Origin: Sulfitobacter sp. S223
GTDB taxonomy: Bacteria > Pseudomonadota > Alphaproteobacteria > Rhodobacterales > Rhodobacteraceae
Direction: 5' to 3'
Assembly (NCBI RefSeq): GCF_025143825.1
Contig: NZ_CP083560.1
Span: 434,001-498,000, forward strand
Length of the DNA: 64,000 bases
Every line of letters begins with the position of its first letter. The first letter of the stretch is position 1. The notes beneath the pieces are model-generated. The model made no database searches, was not told the origin of the DNA, and saw only the letters and a list, made by a program, of their open reading frames with translations. Position numbers and translations under genes: made by a program. This document shows positions 1 through 7,419 of this stretch, one piece after another.

Positions 1-388
1 CCATTGGGATGCCGCCGCCCACGATGGCATTGCCGCCGTAGAAATTGTGATCCTTGCTGAACAGGTGCATGGATCCGCCGCGACCACCTGCGCACCCTTC
101 GGCTTTGCCGTACATCTCGGCCATGATTGCCCCCATCGGCACTCCGCGCGTCAATGCATGGCCATGTTCGCGGTATGTCGCGACCAGACGGTCCTGCGCT
201 TCAAGAAGAGGGATGATTCCAGCCGCAATCGCCTCTTCACCGTCATACAGATGCAGAAAACCGCGTATCTTTTCCTGCGTATAGCTTTCGGCGCATTTTT
301 CCTCAAACAGGCGAATGCGCAGCATCGTCTTGAGCAAATCGCGAACGTGGGCTGTATCAAGGCGGGGTTTGGCGCGGGTCACTGTCAT
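1..388 (-). CDS. TPP-dependent dehydrogenase E1 component alpha subunit (partial, runs off left edge)
   Basis: The reverse strand reads as the first 129 residues of a thiamine-diphosphate 2-oxoacid or acetoin dehydrogenase E1 alpha subunit. It starts [11 protein letters not shown], has the family N-terminus ([15 protein letters not shown], then [10 protein letters not shown]) and the GGRGGSMH segment typical of PdhA/AcoA proteins. The TPP-binding GDG motif would lie beyond the window. Its ATG overlaps the stop of the upstream acyl-CoA synthetase (ATGA), so the two are translationally coupled. Sequence alone does not separate pyruvate from acetoin specificity. The SDR and acyl-CoA synthetase in the same operon make acetoin/2,3-butanediol use a reasonable inference. 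Confidence 0.85.
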   Translation of the reverse strand, partial: MTVTRAKPRLDTAHVRDLLKTMLRIRLFEEKCAESYTQEKIRGFLHLYDGEEAIAAGIIPLLEAQDRLVATYREHGHALTRGVPMGAIMAEMYGKAEGCAGGRGGSMHLFSKDHNFYGGNAIVGGGIPM

Positions 389-2145
389 TTCTCATCACTT
401 TCGAGGGTTGAGATATCTCCTTCGGGCAGCCCCAATTCGCGGGCTTTCAACAGGCGGCGCATGATCTTGCCACTGCGGGTTTTGGGAAGGTTTTTGCGGA
501 ACGCGATTTCCTTCGGTGCCACGGCAGGTCCCAGCCGTTTGCGGGCGTGACCCAGAAGATCAAGACGCAGATCGTCAGTGGGTTCATGACCGGGTTTCAG
601 CGCAACGAAGGCTTTCACGATTTCACCGGCGGTTTCATCTGGCAGACCGATCACCGCTACTTCGGCAACGGCACCGTGTTCCATCAAGGCGCTTTCAACC
701 TCAAACGGTCCAATCAGATGCCCCGCGCTTTTGATGAGATCATCTGCGCGCCCAACGAACCAGAAATAGCCGTCAGCGTCCTGCATCGCGAGATCACCGG
801 TCAGATACCAACCATCCTTAAAGCATTTGTTATAGCGTGCTTGTTCATTCAGGTAGGCGCGCATCATCGACGGCCAACCGAGCCGTAGCGCCAGTTCGCC
901 AATGCTCATCGGCGCCGCTAATTCGGTGACGGTGTCACCTTCTACCTCAACAATGTCTGCGGTAATTCCGGGCAGCGGTTTGCCCATTGATCCCGGTTTT
1001 ACATCCATGGATGCGTAGTTGGCGATCATGATGCCGCCGGTCTCGGTTTGCCACCAATTGTCATGAAATGGTTTGCCGAATGCCTGATTGCTCCAGATCA
1101 CGGTCGCAGGGTTCAGCGGCTCACCGACGCTTGCCATGAACCGCAAATCTGGAAAACGGTGCTGACCAATGACCTCTGTCCCCGCCTTCATCAACATTCG
1201 GATCGCGGTGGGGGCCGTGTACCAGACATTGACACCTTCGGTTTCCAGAATGTCGTACCATCGGGCGGCATCGAATTCGGCTTCGTCCACGATCATGGTA
1301 CATCTATTGGTGAGCGGAGCGATGATGCCGTAGGATGTGCCCGTCACCCATCCGGGATCAGCCGTGCACCAATAGATATCGTCGGTACGCAAATCTAATG
1401 CAGTGCGTCCGGTTTCGGTGTGCGCAACAACGGCCTGATGCACATGAACGACGCCCTTGGGTTTGCCGGTTGTGCCAGACGTGAAATGCAACAGCGCCGG
1501 ATCTTCTTGATCGGTTTGCGCAGTGGCAAACGTGCTGGATGCGGCATCCATCAGCGGCTTTAGCGCTGTCGTGCCAGAGGTCTCACCATCAATCGTAAGA
1601 ACCCTATTCAAACCGGGCAGCGTGTCGCGAATACCTGCGACTTTTCGTTTGTATAATCGAGTTGATGTAATCAGCGCCTTGGCACCGCCGATCTCCATCC
1701 GGGCCTGAATGGGCTCGGGCCCGAATGCTGAAAAGAGCGGGCAAAAAACAAAGCCCGCTTTCATTGTGCCAAGGGCCGCGATGTAAAGGTCGGGCACGCG
1801 GCCCAATAATGTGTAGACCGTGTCGCCCTTTTTCAGGCCCATCTCTTGAAGAATGTTGGCAAAACGGTTGGTTAACTCGGAAAGATCGCCGTAGGTGTAA
1901 TCGGTCCGTTCACTCGATTTGGCGATCCAGCGCAGCGCAATTTGGTCGCCATGGCCAACTGCGACATGGCGCTCGATCGCCTCATGCGCGATGTTGAGGT
2001 GGCCGTTCGGCAACCATTCGAGCGACGCTTGCGCATCAGCCCAGTTAAAACTGTCATACCGCTGCTGATAATCGGGCATATTCGCCGCAGCGCGTTGGGC
2101 TGCGGTCTTTGAGATGATGTCCTTTGCCGCAGTAGTTTCGGTCAT
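385..2145 (-). CDS. Acetyl-CoA/acyl-CoA synthetase, AMP-forming (AcsA-like)
   Basis: A 586-residue adenylate-forming ligase that would convert a short carboxylic acid, ATP and CoA to acyl-CoA, AMP and PPi. The P-loop [11 protein letters not shown] is at about residues 221-231, a WWQTETGG adenylation motif follows, and the C-terminal catalytic lysine lies in [11 protein letters not shown]. Length fits the AcsA group. The start MTETTAAKD was chosen because its ATG overlaps the TGA of the upstream SDR gene; a longer reading frame exists but would run deep into that gene. It sits between an SDR dehydrogenase and a TPP dehydrogenase subunit. Acetate is the likely substrate by family resemblance, but a different short or branched acid is possible. 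Confidence 0.85.
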   Translation of the reverse strand: MTETTAAKDIISKTAAQRAAANMPDYQQRYDSFNWADAQASLEWLPNGHLNIAHEAIERHVAVGHGDQIALRWIAKSSERTDYTYGDLSELTNRFANILQEMGLKKGDTVYTLLGRVPDLYIAALGTMKAGFVFCPLFSAFGPEPIQARMEIGGAKALITSTRLYKRKVAGIRDTLPGLNRVLTIDGETSGTTALKPLMDAASSTFATAQTDQEDPALLHFTSGTTGKPKGVVHVHQAVVAHTETGRTALDLRTDDIYWCTADPGWVTGTSYGIIAPLTNRCTMIVDEAEFDAARWYDILETEGVNVWYTAPTAIRMLMKAGTEVIGQHRFPDLRFMASVGEPLNPATVIWSNQAFGKPFHDNWWQTETGGIMIANYASMDVKPGSMGKPLPGITADIVEVEGDTVTELAAPMSIGELALRLGWPSMMRAYLNEQARYNKCFKDGWYLTGDLAMQDADGYFWFVGRADDLIKSAGHLIGPFEVESALMEHGAVAEVAVIGLPDETAGEIVKAFVALKPGHEPTDDLRLDLLGHARKRLGPAVAPKEIAFRKNLPKTRSGKIMRRLLKARELGLPEGDISTLESDEK

Positions 2146-2912
2146 TGGGCTACAAACCCGCCATCGACAGGGATGACCGCACCCGTCATGAAGGATGCGC
2201 GGGGTGAGCATAGCCAGACGATCAGTTCGGCTACCTCTTGCGGCGTGCCAATGCGGCCGATGGGATGCAGCGGGTCCATCATCTCGCCGGTTGATTGTGC
2301 GCCGCCTGTTGCCTGTTCGGCCAAAGAATCCAACATGCGGGTATCAATGCCACCCGGGCAGACCGCATTTACACGGATGCCGGATTTGGCATATTCGAGC
2401 GCGGCGTTCTTGGTTAAGCCTGCCACGCCGTGCTTGGACGCAACATAGGGCGATAATCCCGGGAAGCCGATCAATCCTGCCACCGACGATAGGTTTACGA
2501 TCGTACCGCCGCCCGTCTTTAGCATCGCGGCGATTTCGGCTCTCAGGCACAAGAACGTACCCTTTAGATTGACCGATATGATCGCATCAAAATTCTCGTC
2601 CGGTTGCTCCGCCAAAGGCGCTATCTTGCCTTCGATACCGGCGTTATTCACAGCGCAATCTATCTGGCCGTAGGTAGCAACAGCTTGATCTATCAGGTTT
2701 GTGACATCGGCGGGCTTTGACACGTCCGCGACCACCATCGTTGCTTTGCCGTGTTTCTTTTCGATCAGCGCTACGGTTTCGGCGGCGCCGTTGCTGTCGA
2801 TATCTGATACGACAACTTGCGCGCCTTCAGCTGCAAAACAAAGCGCTGTCGTGCGGCCGATGCCAGCCGCCGCACCAGTGATAACGACCGTCAGTCCATC
2901 AACGAGTCCCAT
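2142..2912 (-). CDS. Short-chain dehydrogenase/reductase (SDR)
   Basis: A 256-residue classical SDR, an NAD(P)-dependent oxidoreductase. It has the cofactor motif TGAAAGIG (12-19), NNAG (89-92), a serine in NLSSVAG near 142, the catalytic pair Y156-x3-K160 (YVASK), and the usual C-terminal end [12 protein letters not shown]. Asp37 after the second beta strand (VVSDID) suggests NAD rather than NADP preference. It is the first gene of a three-gene minus-strand operon with ATGA overlaps. A GGGGAC ribosome site precedes the ATG. The substrate is not readable from sequence; butanediol/acetoin is one possibility given the downstream E1 subunit. Confidence 0.85.
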   Translation of the reverse strand: MGLVDGLTVVITGAAAGIGRTTALCFAAEGAQVVVSDIDSNGAAETVALIEKKHGKATMVVADVSKPADVTNLIDQAVATYGQIDCAVNNAGIEGKIAPLAEQPDENFDAIISVNLKGTFLCLRAEIAAMLKTGGGTIVNLSSVAGLIGFPGLSPYVASKHGVAGLTKNAALEYAKSGIRVNAVCPGGIDTRMLDSLAEQATGGAQSTGEMMDPLHPIGRIGTPQEVAELIVWLCSPRASFMTGAVIPVDGGFVAQ

Positions 2913-2987
2913 TCCAGTCCCCTATGTATTTGAGTGGCAAGTTGTAGATTTCTCGGACCAGAGTGCCTGATGCGCACGCTGGTCTGA

Positions 2988-3001
2988 TTGAGCGATGTCA
3001 A
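2988..3001. promoter_or_regulatory. Weak Crp/Fnr-like half-symmetric site
   Basis: TTGAG-CGAT-GTCAA keeps the TTG-N8-CAA core of Fnr/Nnr sites but is not symmetric at the inner positions. It lies between the SDR operon (minus) and the CxxC protein gene (plus, ATG about 70 bases on). It is weaker than the perfect sites further on and is listed because it sits at a divergent promoter region at the edge of the cluster. Confidence 0.3.
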
Positions 3002-3069
3002 TTGGAGTGATCCAAACCGGAATAATCTGACCGCTATCAATCAGCCTAAGTCAGAAAGAGGTGGCTCGG

Positions 3070-3576
3070 ATGAAGATCAACGCGTTTCCCGAATACGACG
3101 TCAGCGAAAACACCACAGGGTGTTGTCCGCGTTTCAAACCGGAAGGGTGGGACAACCAGCAGCTGCATTTCGAGGATAAGAAATTTGTTCGCGCTACGAC
3201 GCGCAGTGCAATGCATGTTCCATGGAATATGGGGGCTGTTTTTACCCGTGTCCAAGAACACATAGAGGGCGCTGGTGCCGCTGATCCGACAACAGAAATC
3301 GTCCTGAGCCATGATCTGTCCGCGTGGCAAGCAGAGCATTTTTTCGCCGTTCCAAAAGATGTTCCCGCCGAAGAAATGACCACGCTATCAGGCGATTTCA
3401 TTACGCGTGTTTTTGAAGGGCCGTATCGCCGCGCCAAGGACTTCGAACATGACATGCGGATCGCAGCAAAGGCCATGGGTAAGACAGCCAAGGACGTGTT
3501 CTTTTTCTATACGACATGCCCCAAATGCGCCAAGGCGTACGGCGAAAATTATATGGTTGGTGTCGCGCGGGTCTAA
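3070..3576 (+). CDS. Conserved hypothetical protein with CC and CxxC motifs
   Basis: A 168-residue soluble protein I cannot assign to a family with certainty. It has a Cys-Cys pair near the N-terminus (NTTGCCPRF) and a C-terminal TTCPKCAKAYGENY segment with CPKC spacing, suggesting a metal or thiol site. No signal peptide or membrane segment is visible. The ATG at 3070 was preferred over an upstream GTG at 3061 because AAGAGG then sits at normal ribosome-site spacing. A weak Fnr-like site lies upstream. It stands alone, convergent with the small ORF at 3634-3795. The function is unknown; a redox or metal-linked role is inferred only from the cysteines. Confidence 0.75.
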   Translation: MKINAFPEYDVSENTTGCCPRFKPEGWDNQQLHFEDKKFVRATTRSAMHVPWNMGAVFTRVQEHIEGAGAADPTTEIVLSHDLSAWQAEHFFAVPKDVPAEEMTTLSGDFITRVFEGPYRRAKDFEHDMRIAAKAMGKTAKDVFFFYTTCPKCAKAYGENYMVGVARV

Positions 3577-3633
3577 TACATTGCGCACAGCCAAAAGATA
3601 CCAGCATGGGCACTGGCGGATTCCGCAATCAGA

Positions 3634-3795
3634 TCAAATCTGGCACATCTTCAATGTTGCGGATATCTCGGGAACGCCTGATATATCCAGCCGCATTTTG
3701 TAAGGTTCTGCCGATGTCCTTACGGGAACTGCGCAAAACGCCAGTAAGGCTGCCAAGGCCAAGGCGATCAATATCCATTTCCTATGTTTCGTCAT
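3634..3795 (-). CDS. Small putative secreted protein (53 aa)
   Basis: A 53-codon frame starts ATGACGAAA and overlaps the last codons of the HhH/PolX-like gene by 14 bases in another frame. The product begins with basic residues (MTKHRKW), then about 17 hydrophobic residues (ILIALALAALLAFCAVPV), then a possible signal-peptidase site near TSA-EP, leaving a mature peptide of roughly 23 residues ending KMCQI. The overlap with the upstream gene argues for translational coupling. It was too short for the usual length cutoff. No family is recognised, and it could be spurious or the stub of a longer, decayed gene. Confidence 0.4.
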   Translation of the reverse strand: MTKHRKWILIALALAALLAFCAVPVRTSAEPYKMRLDISGVPEISATLKMCQI

Positions 3796-4681
3796 AGGTT
3801 TGCTGTCCTGTCTGTTGCGTAGCGTAATGGCTCTTGCAAGCTACCTCTTGTCCGCGAATAACGCGTTTTCCTTCCAGTGTGCCTTTTTGCTCGGTAACGA
3901 CTGTCACCTGGCCTTCAGGCTGATCGGTGCGTTCAAAATAGATAACAACCCAATCGCGGTTCTTTCCGAAACGGTGCGCCGCCGGACTGTTGGAAAATAA
4001 CGCAGTGAATTGCCATCCGTCCCTTTCCGTATGCAGGATCGGTAGCTGGGTTTCGCCCGATGGATTGAACCTGCGTGGCTTGATCGTTGGAAGTTGGTCC
4101 AAAGTGCTGCGATAAATCTGATCGACGGCTAGAATTTCCGCAACGGGTGGGCGCTGCTGATCCGCAGATACATGTCGGGGGCGTCTGCGCGCCAACATGT
4201 CGGATAGCGAGTGGCGCAGGCCCTCTACCCGGCGTGGCCCAAAGCCTTTGATGTTGGCCAGCCGCCCGTCGTGCGCAGCAGCTTCCAGCGCTTCCAGCGT
4301 CTCTATCCCCAGTTGATCATGGATTTGGTGTGCCAGCGCTGGGCCAATCATCGGAACGGTTTGAAGTACCTTTTCAGGGTCTGCCGCCCCCCGCAATCTA
4401 TCTAGCAGGCTTGAGCGCCCAGTATCAAAAATTTCGGCGATTGTGGCTGCGATGGATTGCCCAATTGTCGGCAATTCATCCAAGCCGCGTTTTCCCCCGC
4501 GTTCATAATCAAGCCGGACGGGATGGGACAATCCACGTAGATAACTAGCCGCATCACGGTACGCCCTAACGCGAAAGAGCGAAGCGTTCTGTTTGTCCAA
4601 AAGATCGGCCACGTCGTCGAGCTTGCCTGCGACAAAGTGATTTTCAGAGAGTGCATCGGTTTGCGCAGATAGGGGAGCCAT
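3782..4681 (-). CDS. Helix-hairpin-helix DNA-binding protein, polymerase X N-terminal-like
   Basis: A 299-residue protein resembling the DNA-binding half of family X DNA polymerases. It has an 8-kDa-type helical domain (VADLLDKQNASLFRVRAYR), then LDELPTIGQSIAATIAEI, a HhH motif VPMIGPALAHQIHDQLGI, and a second HhH NIKGFGPRRVEGLRHSL. The nucleotidyltransferase (palm) and PHP domains of bacterial PolX are missing. Instead a C-terminal region of about 130 residues follows (LHTERDGWQFTALFSNS, DWVVIYFERTD). The ATG at 4681 has GGAG at good spacing. A TTG extension to 4750 was rejected because it would run through an Fnr-like palindrome. A role in DNA end or lesion recognition is inferred; no catalytic residues are visible. 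Confidence 0.75.
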   Translation of the reverse strand: MAPLSAQTDALSENHFVAGKLDDVADLLDKQNASLFRVRAYRDAASYLRGLSHPVRLDYERGGKRGLDELPTIGQSIAATIAEIFDTGRSSLLDRLRGAADPEKVLQTVPMIGPALAHQIHDQLGIETLEALEAAAHDGRLANIKGFGPRRVEGLRHSLSDMLARRRPRHVSADQQRPPVAEILAVDQIYRSTLDQLPTIKPRRFNPSGETQLPILHTERDGWQFTALFSNSPAAHRFGKNRDWVVIYFERTDQPEGQVTVVTEQKGTLEGKRVIRGQEVACKSHYATQQTGQQTYDET

Positions 4682-4736
4682 GGATTTCTCCGGTAAATTT
4701 CCGTCCTGAGCATAATGCACATTAAGAAAAGCTGCA

Positions 4737-4750
4737 TTGACGTCGGTCAA
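4737..4750. promoter_or_regulatory. Crp/Fnr-family operator (TTGAC-N4-GTCAA)
   Basis: TTGAC-GTCG-GTCAA is a perfect 5+5 inverted repeat, flanked by A and T to give a 6+6 repeat. It lies about 60 bases upstream of the ATG of the HhH/PolX-like gene on the minus strand. The TTG-N8-CAA core is that of Fnr/Nnr/Dnr regulators, with C/G at the inner positions instead of the Fnr T/A. The same form recurs at 19148-19161. Confidence 0.6.
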
Positions 4751-4877
4751 TCACCAAAGGCCTGACATGTTCGTGCTCTAGGTATGGAATTATCTCCAGA
4801 CTGCGATGGGCTTCGGACCTGTCGATCACTATTTCAAAGTTGAAGGTGCCGAATTTTCTGCGTCTGCTTCCCCGCGG

Positions 4878-5126
4878 TTACTCGGCCTTCATTGCGGCGT
4901 CCCACGCGCCGGGGCAAAGCGTTTCTAATTCTTCGCGGGTTACTGGAAGACCTTCTGGTGCAAATGCTGCCATCGCTGTGCCGTGTCTAAGCAAGATCAC
5001 GAGCGGCTGTTTGTAGCCGGAGACGAACACGGCCTCGTTTGTGTGCTCCGCCGTGATTTTGCGTTCCGATATCATCGCAACCCAATATGACCCGACCTTG
5101 ATGATCTGCTCTAGCGATACGGTCAT
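4878..5126 (-). CDS. Hypothetical protein (82 aa) coupled to DUF2953 gene
   Basis: An 82-residue protein starting MTVSLEQIIKVGSYW, whose ATG overlaps the TGA of the DUF2953 gene, making it the third gene of a GerW-DUF2953-orf operon. It is probably soluble, with a short hydrophobic stretch (QPLVILLRHGTAMAAFA) and an acidic C-terminus rich in E and A. I do not recognise the family. The tight overlap and clean reading frame are the main reasons to call it real. The longer upstream reading frame lies within the neighbouring gene and was rejected. Confidence 0.6.
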   Translation of the reverse strand: MTVSLEQIIKVGSYWVAMISERKITAEHTNEAVFVSGYKQPLVILLRHGTAMAAFAPEGLPVTREELETLCPGAWDAAMKAE

Positions 5127-5692
5127 CGACGCGGTCCGTAAATGCGCCATACGAACTCCGCTGCAGGGACGAAAAGAGCGGCCACCGTGACGCGGACCAC
5201 TGCGGTCATATTGCACCTCAATGTCCGCTGATGGAAATCCGGCCGTAGATCCAGCGACATTACAGAAGGCAGAGAGTTGGCGTATTGCAGAGGCATCAAC
5301 ATACCGCAGAGCTGCCCGGTTTCGGCGGGATCGCCGAGGCCATAAACGCCGTCTATATGCAATTCTACCAGATGGATGCGACGCAAAACACCTAGGATAA
5401 GCTTTGGCAAAGCCCGAACTGCGGCACCATCAACACGCTTGAGCCTGGAAATTGTGTGCTTCTTAGCTTGCTGCGGCTTTTGACCGGACTTTTTGTCAGC
5501 CCCGCCTTGACGCTTTTGGCCTACGGTCAGGCGGGGTGCGATCCCGGAAAATGCACGTATTTCGATCCGGTAGAAAGGCCTTGAGGAGTTGTTCAGGTGA
5601 ACACTGACAAGGACCGGAGTGATCAGGGCCAAAACGACCAAGGTCACGATTGTCATCACCAACCAGAAAAGGATCGCGAGCATCAGTTCCAT
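5123..5692 (-). CDS. DUF2953-family membrane-anchored protein
   Basis: A 189-residue protein with an N-terminal membrane segment (about residues 4-28, ILFWLVMTIVTLVVLALIT), then VHLNNSSRPFYRIEIRAFSGIAPRL, a basic linker rich in K and Q (roughly 60-85), and a C-terminal beta-rich part (HIDGVYGLGDPAETG). This matches the organisation of DUF2953 proteins, the partners of GerW/YtfJ in Firmicutes (there called YtfI). It starts 6 bases after the GerW-like gene and overlaps the downstream 82-aa gene. The function is not known; co-occurrence with GerW outside spore formers is the notable point. Confidence 0.7.
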   Translation of the reverse strand: MELMLAILFWLVMTIVTLVVLALITPVLVSVHLNNSSRPFYRIEIRAFSGIAPRLTVGQKRQGGADKKSGQKPQQAKKHTISRLKRVDGAAVRALPKLILGVLRRIHLVELHIDGVYGLGDPAETGQLCGMLMPLQYANSLPSVMSLDLRPDFHQRTLRCNMTAVVRVTVAALFVPAAEFVWRIYGPRR

Positions 5693-5698
5693 ATGACT

Positions 5699-6052
5699 TC
5701 AGTCGCTGGTTTTGTTTTTGCTGGATGCCATTTTGTCAAAAACAACGGTCGCGGCTTCGGCGGCGATTTCGGTGATATTGGTCAACGTGCCTTTCACGGA
5801 TTCCACCCGTGCTCCATCTTTGTCGAAGATAATCGCACCCAATGGTTTGATGCCGCCACCCGCACCGGTGCCTGCTGAATTGCCGGATTTCTGAGCCGTA
5901 TTCCCGCCCGCGCCAAAGCCGAAACCGTAGCTGACAATCGGGATTACGGTGGCTCCCTCGCGCTCTATCGGGTCGCCAAGGACATTTTTGGCATTCAATA
6001 ACCGGTCAAGCTCTTCCACGGTGCCTTTTAGTAGTCTGTCAACGTCTTCCAT
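5699..6052 (-). CDS. GerW/YtfJ-family protein
   Basis: A 117-residue GerW (YtfJ) family protein. Visible features are the N-terminal helix DVDRLLKGTVEELDRLLNAKNVLGDPIE, the strand TVIPIVSYGFGFGAGG, a glycine-rich loop (SAGTGAGGGIKPLGAIIF) and DKDGARVESV. In Bacillus the family affects spore germination, but it is common in non-sporulating bacteria, where its role is unknown. It is the first gene of a three-gene minus-strand operon. Two perfect Fnr-type palindromes lie in the 480-base intergenic region upstream. Family assignment is fairly secure from the glycine-rich pattern and the DUF2953 neighbour. Confidence 0.8.
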   Translation of the reverse strand: MEDVDRLLKGTVEELDRLLNAKNVLGDPIEREGATVIPIVSYGFGFGAGGNTAQKSGNSAGTGAGGGIKPLGAIIFDKDGARVESVKGTLTNITEIAAEAATVVFDKMASSKNKTSD

Positions 6053-6272
6053 TTTCCACTCCTGAAATTTTCAAATTATGTTTTGCGAACAGCAATCTTC
6101 GGTAGAGGCTTGGCCGTTCTGCCGGATTTGCGTGCCGCAGCTCTTGTCCGCGGGGTGCGTGGCGGTCTGATGTTCAGACGGCTAAGCTGGTAATTTAGGT
6201 CGGGCCATCAGGACGGGTCATGCGATCCACCTGAGGCACCAAGTAAATGTATCTTGGGGCAGGGCAGGGTTC

Positions 6273-6286
6273 TTGATATTTATCAA
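6273..6286. promoter_or_regulatory. Perfect FNR-type box (distal)
   Basis: TTGAT-ATTT-ATCAA matches the FNR/FnrL consensus TTGAT-N4-ATCAA at all ten defined positions. It lies about 220 bases upstream of the GerW-like gene on the minus strand and about 250 bases upstream of the HTH gene on the plus strand, so either direction is possible. Confidence 0.7.
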
Positions 6287-6444
6287 TCTGAGAAAACCGA
6301 ACGACGGTTTGCATACGCCCAAGCTGCTGGCAGTGGGCTAAACAGGTCGCAATTTTTCGGGCAGCTCGCTTCGACCGGTACTGCAGGTTGGGAAGCCTTC
6401 GGGTGAGCAGAATCTTGCTGAAAGTATGCTGTTTGGCGTAGGTA

Positions 6445-6458
6445 TTGATCCTGATCAA
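6445..6458. promoter_or_regulatory. Perfect FNR-type box upstream of small HTH gene
   Basis: TTGAT-CCTG-ATCAA is a perfect FNR consensus site centred about 82 bases upstream of the ATG at 6534. It is the second such site in this intergenic region. The spacing suits an activator site at or near position -41 of a promoter with a short leader. Confidence 0.75.
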
Positions 6459-6533
6459 TGCTGGCTGAAATAATGTCGCCTACGAATGGTCCCAAGCTAT
6501 GAAGGCTACCGTAGCAGGGGGGAGGCGTTCATT

Positions 6534-6800
6534 ATGACTGACAAACATATCAATCTGGATATCATGCAGCTGCTTGGACCGGGCGGGCAATCAATGCCGT
6601 GTCAAATTCCTTACAAACGTGCCGAGCTTACCTATGAAACGCAGAAATACATGCATGCTCTTGGACCAACGCCGAAGCGCTGTCTTGAAGCGCTCGCGGA
6701 TCTTGGCCTGTCTAATCCAGAGATCGCGCGGTATTTGAAGATACCGAAAGGTATCGTGAAAGACCTGCGGGAGGTCTGGCATATCAACGGCGAAAGCTGA
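6534..6800 (+). CDS. Small HTH-containing protein
   Basis: An 88-residue protein starting MTDKHINLDIMQLLGPGGQ. The C-terminal half (CLEALADLGLSNPEIARYLKIPKGIV) looks like a helix-turn-helix of the sigma-4/LuxR or MarR-less type, with NPEIARYLKIP as the likely turn and recognition helix. GGAGG sits 8 bases before the ATG; a longer frame upstream was rejected for lack of a ribosome site. It stands alone behind a perfect FNR box. It could be a small DNA-binding regulator of the low-oxygen cluster, but no specific family is recognised. Confidence 0.65.
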   Translation: MTDKHINLDIMQLLGPGGQSMPCQIPYKRAELTYETQKYMHALGPTPKRCLEALADLGLSNPEIARYLKIPKGIVKDLREVWHINGES

Positions 6801-7419
6801 GATACCGTCGTGCTCCGCAGGAGATCATGATCGGCGCACCAAGCGTTCGCCATTTGACCTATTTGGTCCGCGCAGCGGCGTTTTGTCTTATCCGAAATTT
6901 TTGGATGTCTGCGGTAAATTGTCGAAGTCTACGCGCCCCTCCCCTGAGAATGATCACCCAACCATCGGCAGACATTCCCGACCGAAGCCATCAATCAAAT
7001 TCAGCATTCGGAAACTAAGCACACAAGATAGGCTGTTAGACACGAAACCGCGTGATCACCTGCTGGCCCTAGGTTGCTCAACTACTGAAAAACTGTTGAT
7101 TTTCTGGGTAAATTGCACCGCTCAGTTCGGCCAGCTATGCGCTCGTAGGCACATAAACTGGCCGAGAAGCTTGAATTTCGCACCCCCAGCGACGCTGCGA
7201 TGGCCATGAAGGGTGCGCAGAAAGTAGATATTATTTGCTAAAATACGATTCTAAGCATAGCTGGTTTCGCCGATACGAAATTGATCTTTGTCAGTCGATC
7301 TTCGTCAGTTTTTCTTTACTAACGTGTCCACAGACGGTCTTCTAAGGTCTGTTGAGGTGCAGAAACCGCGGGCGGCTCAGAACAGAACAATAGTCCTTGT
7401 GGCAGGAAGTCGACACTAC
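6801..7419. other. Intergenic stretch, no gene recognised
   Basis: About 620 bases ahead of the chemosensory kinase gene. Short frames on both strands lack ribosome sites and family resemblance. The base composition is somewhat more A/T-rich than neighbouring coding DNA, especially at 7200-7330. A near repeat of GTCAGTCGATCTTCGTCAG type is seen around 7290-7310. No Fnr box was found here. It may hold the kinase promoter or an untranslated RNA, but nothing specific supports that. Confidence 0.4.

Larger units (their letters stand above)
6053..6533. other. Intergenic region with two Fnr-type boxes
   Basis: This divergent gap of about 480 bases lies between the GerW operon and the small HTH gene. 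It holds two perfect TTGAT-N4-ATCAA palindromes (6273-6286 and 6445-6458) and a GGAGG ribosome site at 6521. No further coding frame with support is visible. The stretch near 6100-6180 on the minus strand reads arginine-rich but has no credible start. Confidence 0.5.

Noticed and set aside
4682..4750. TTG-initiated N-terminal extension of the HhH/PolX-like gene
   Set aside because: It would start on the Fnr-like palindrome; the ATG at 4681 has a good GGAG ribosome site.
7288..7419. TTG-initiated extension of the kinase (44 extra residues)
   Set aside because: No ribosome site and no domain similarity; ATG at 7420 has AGGAAG upstream.
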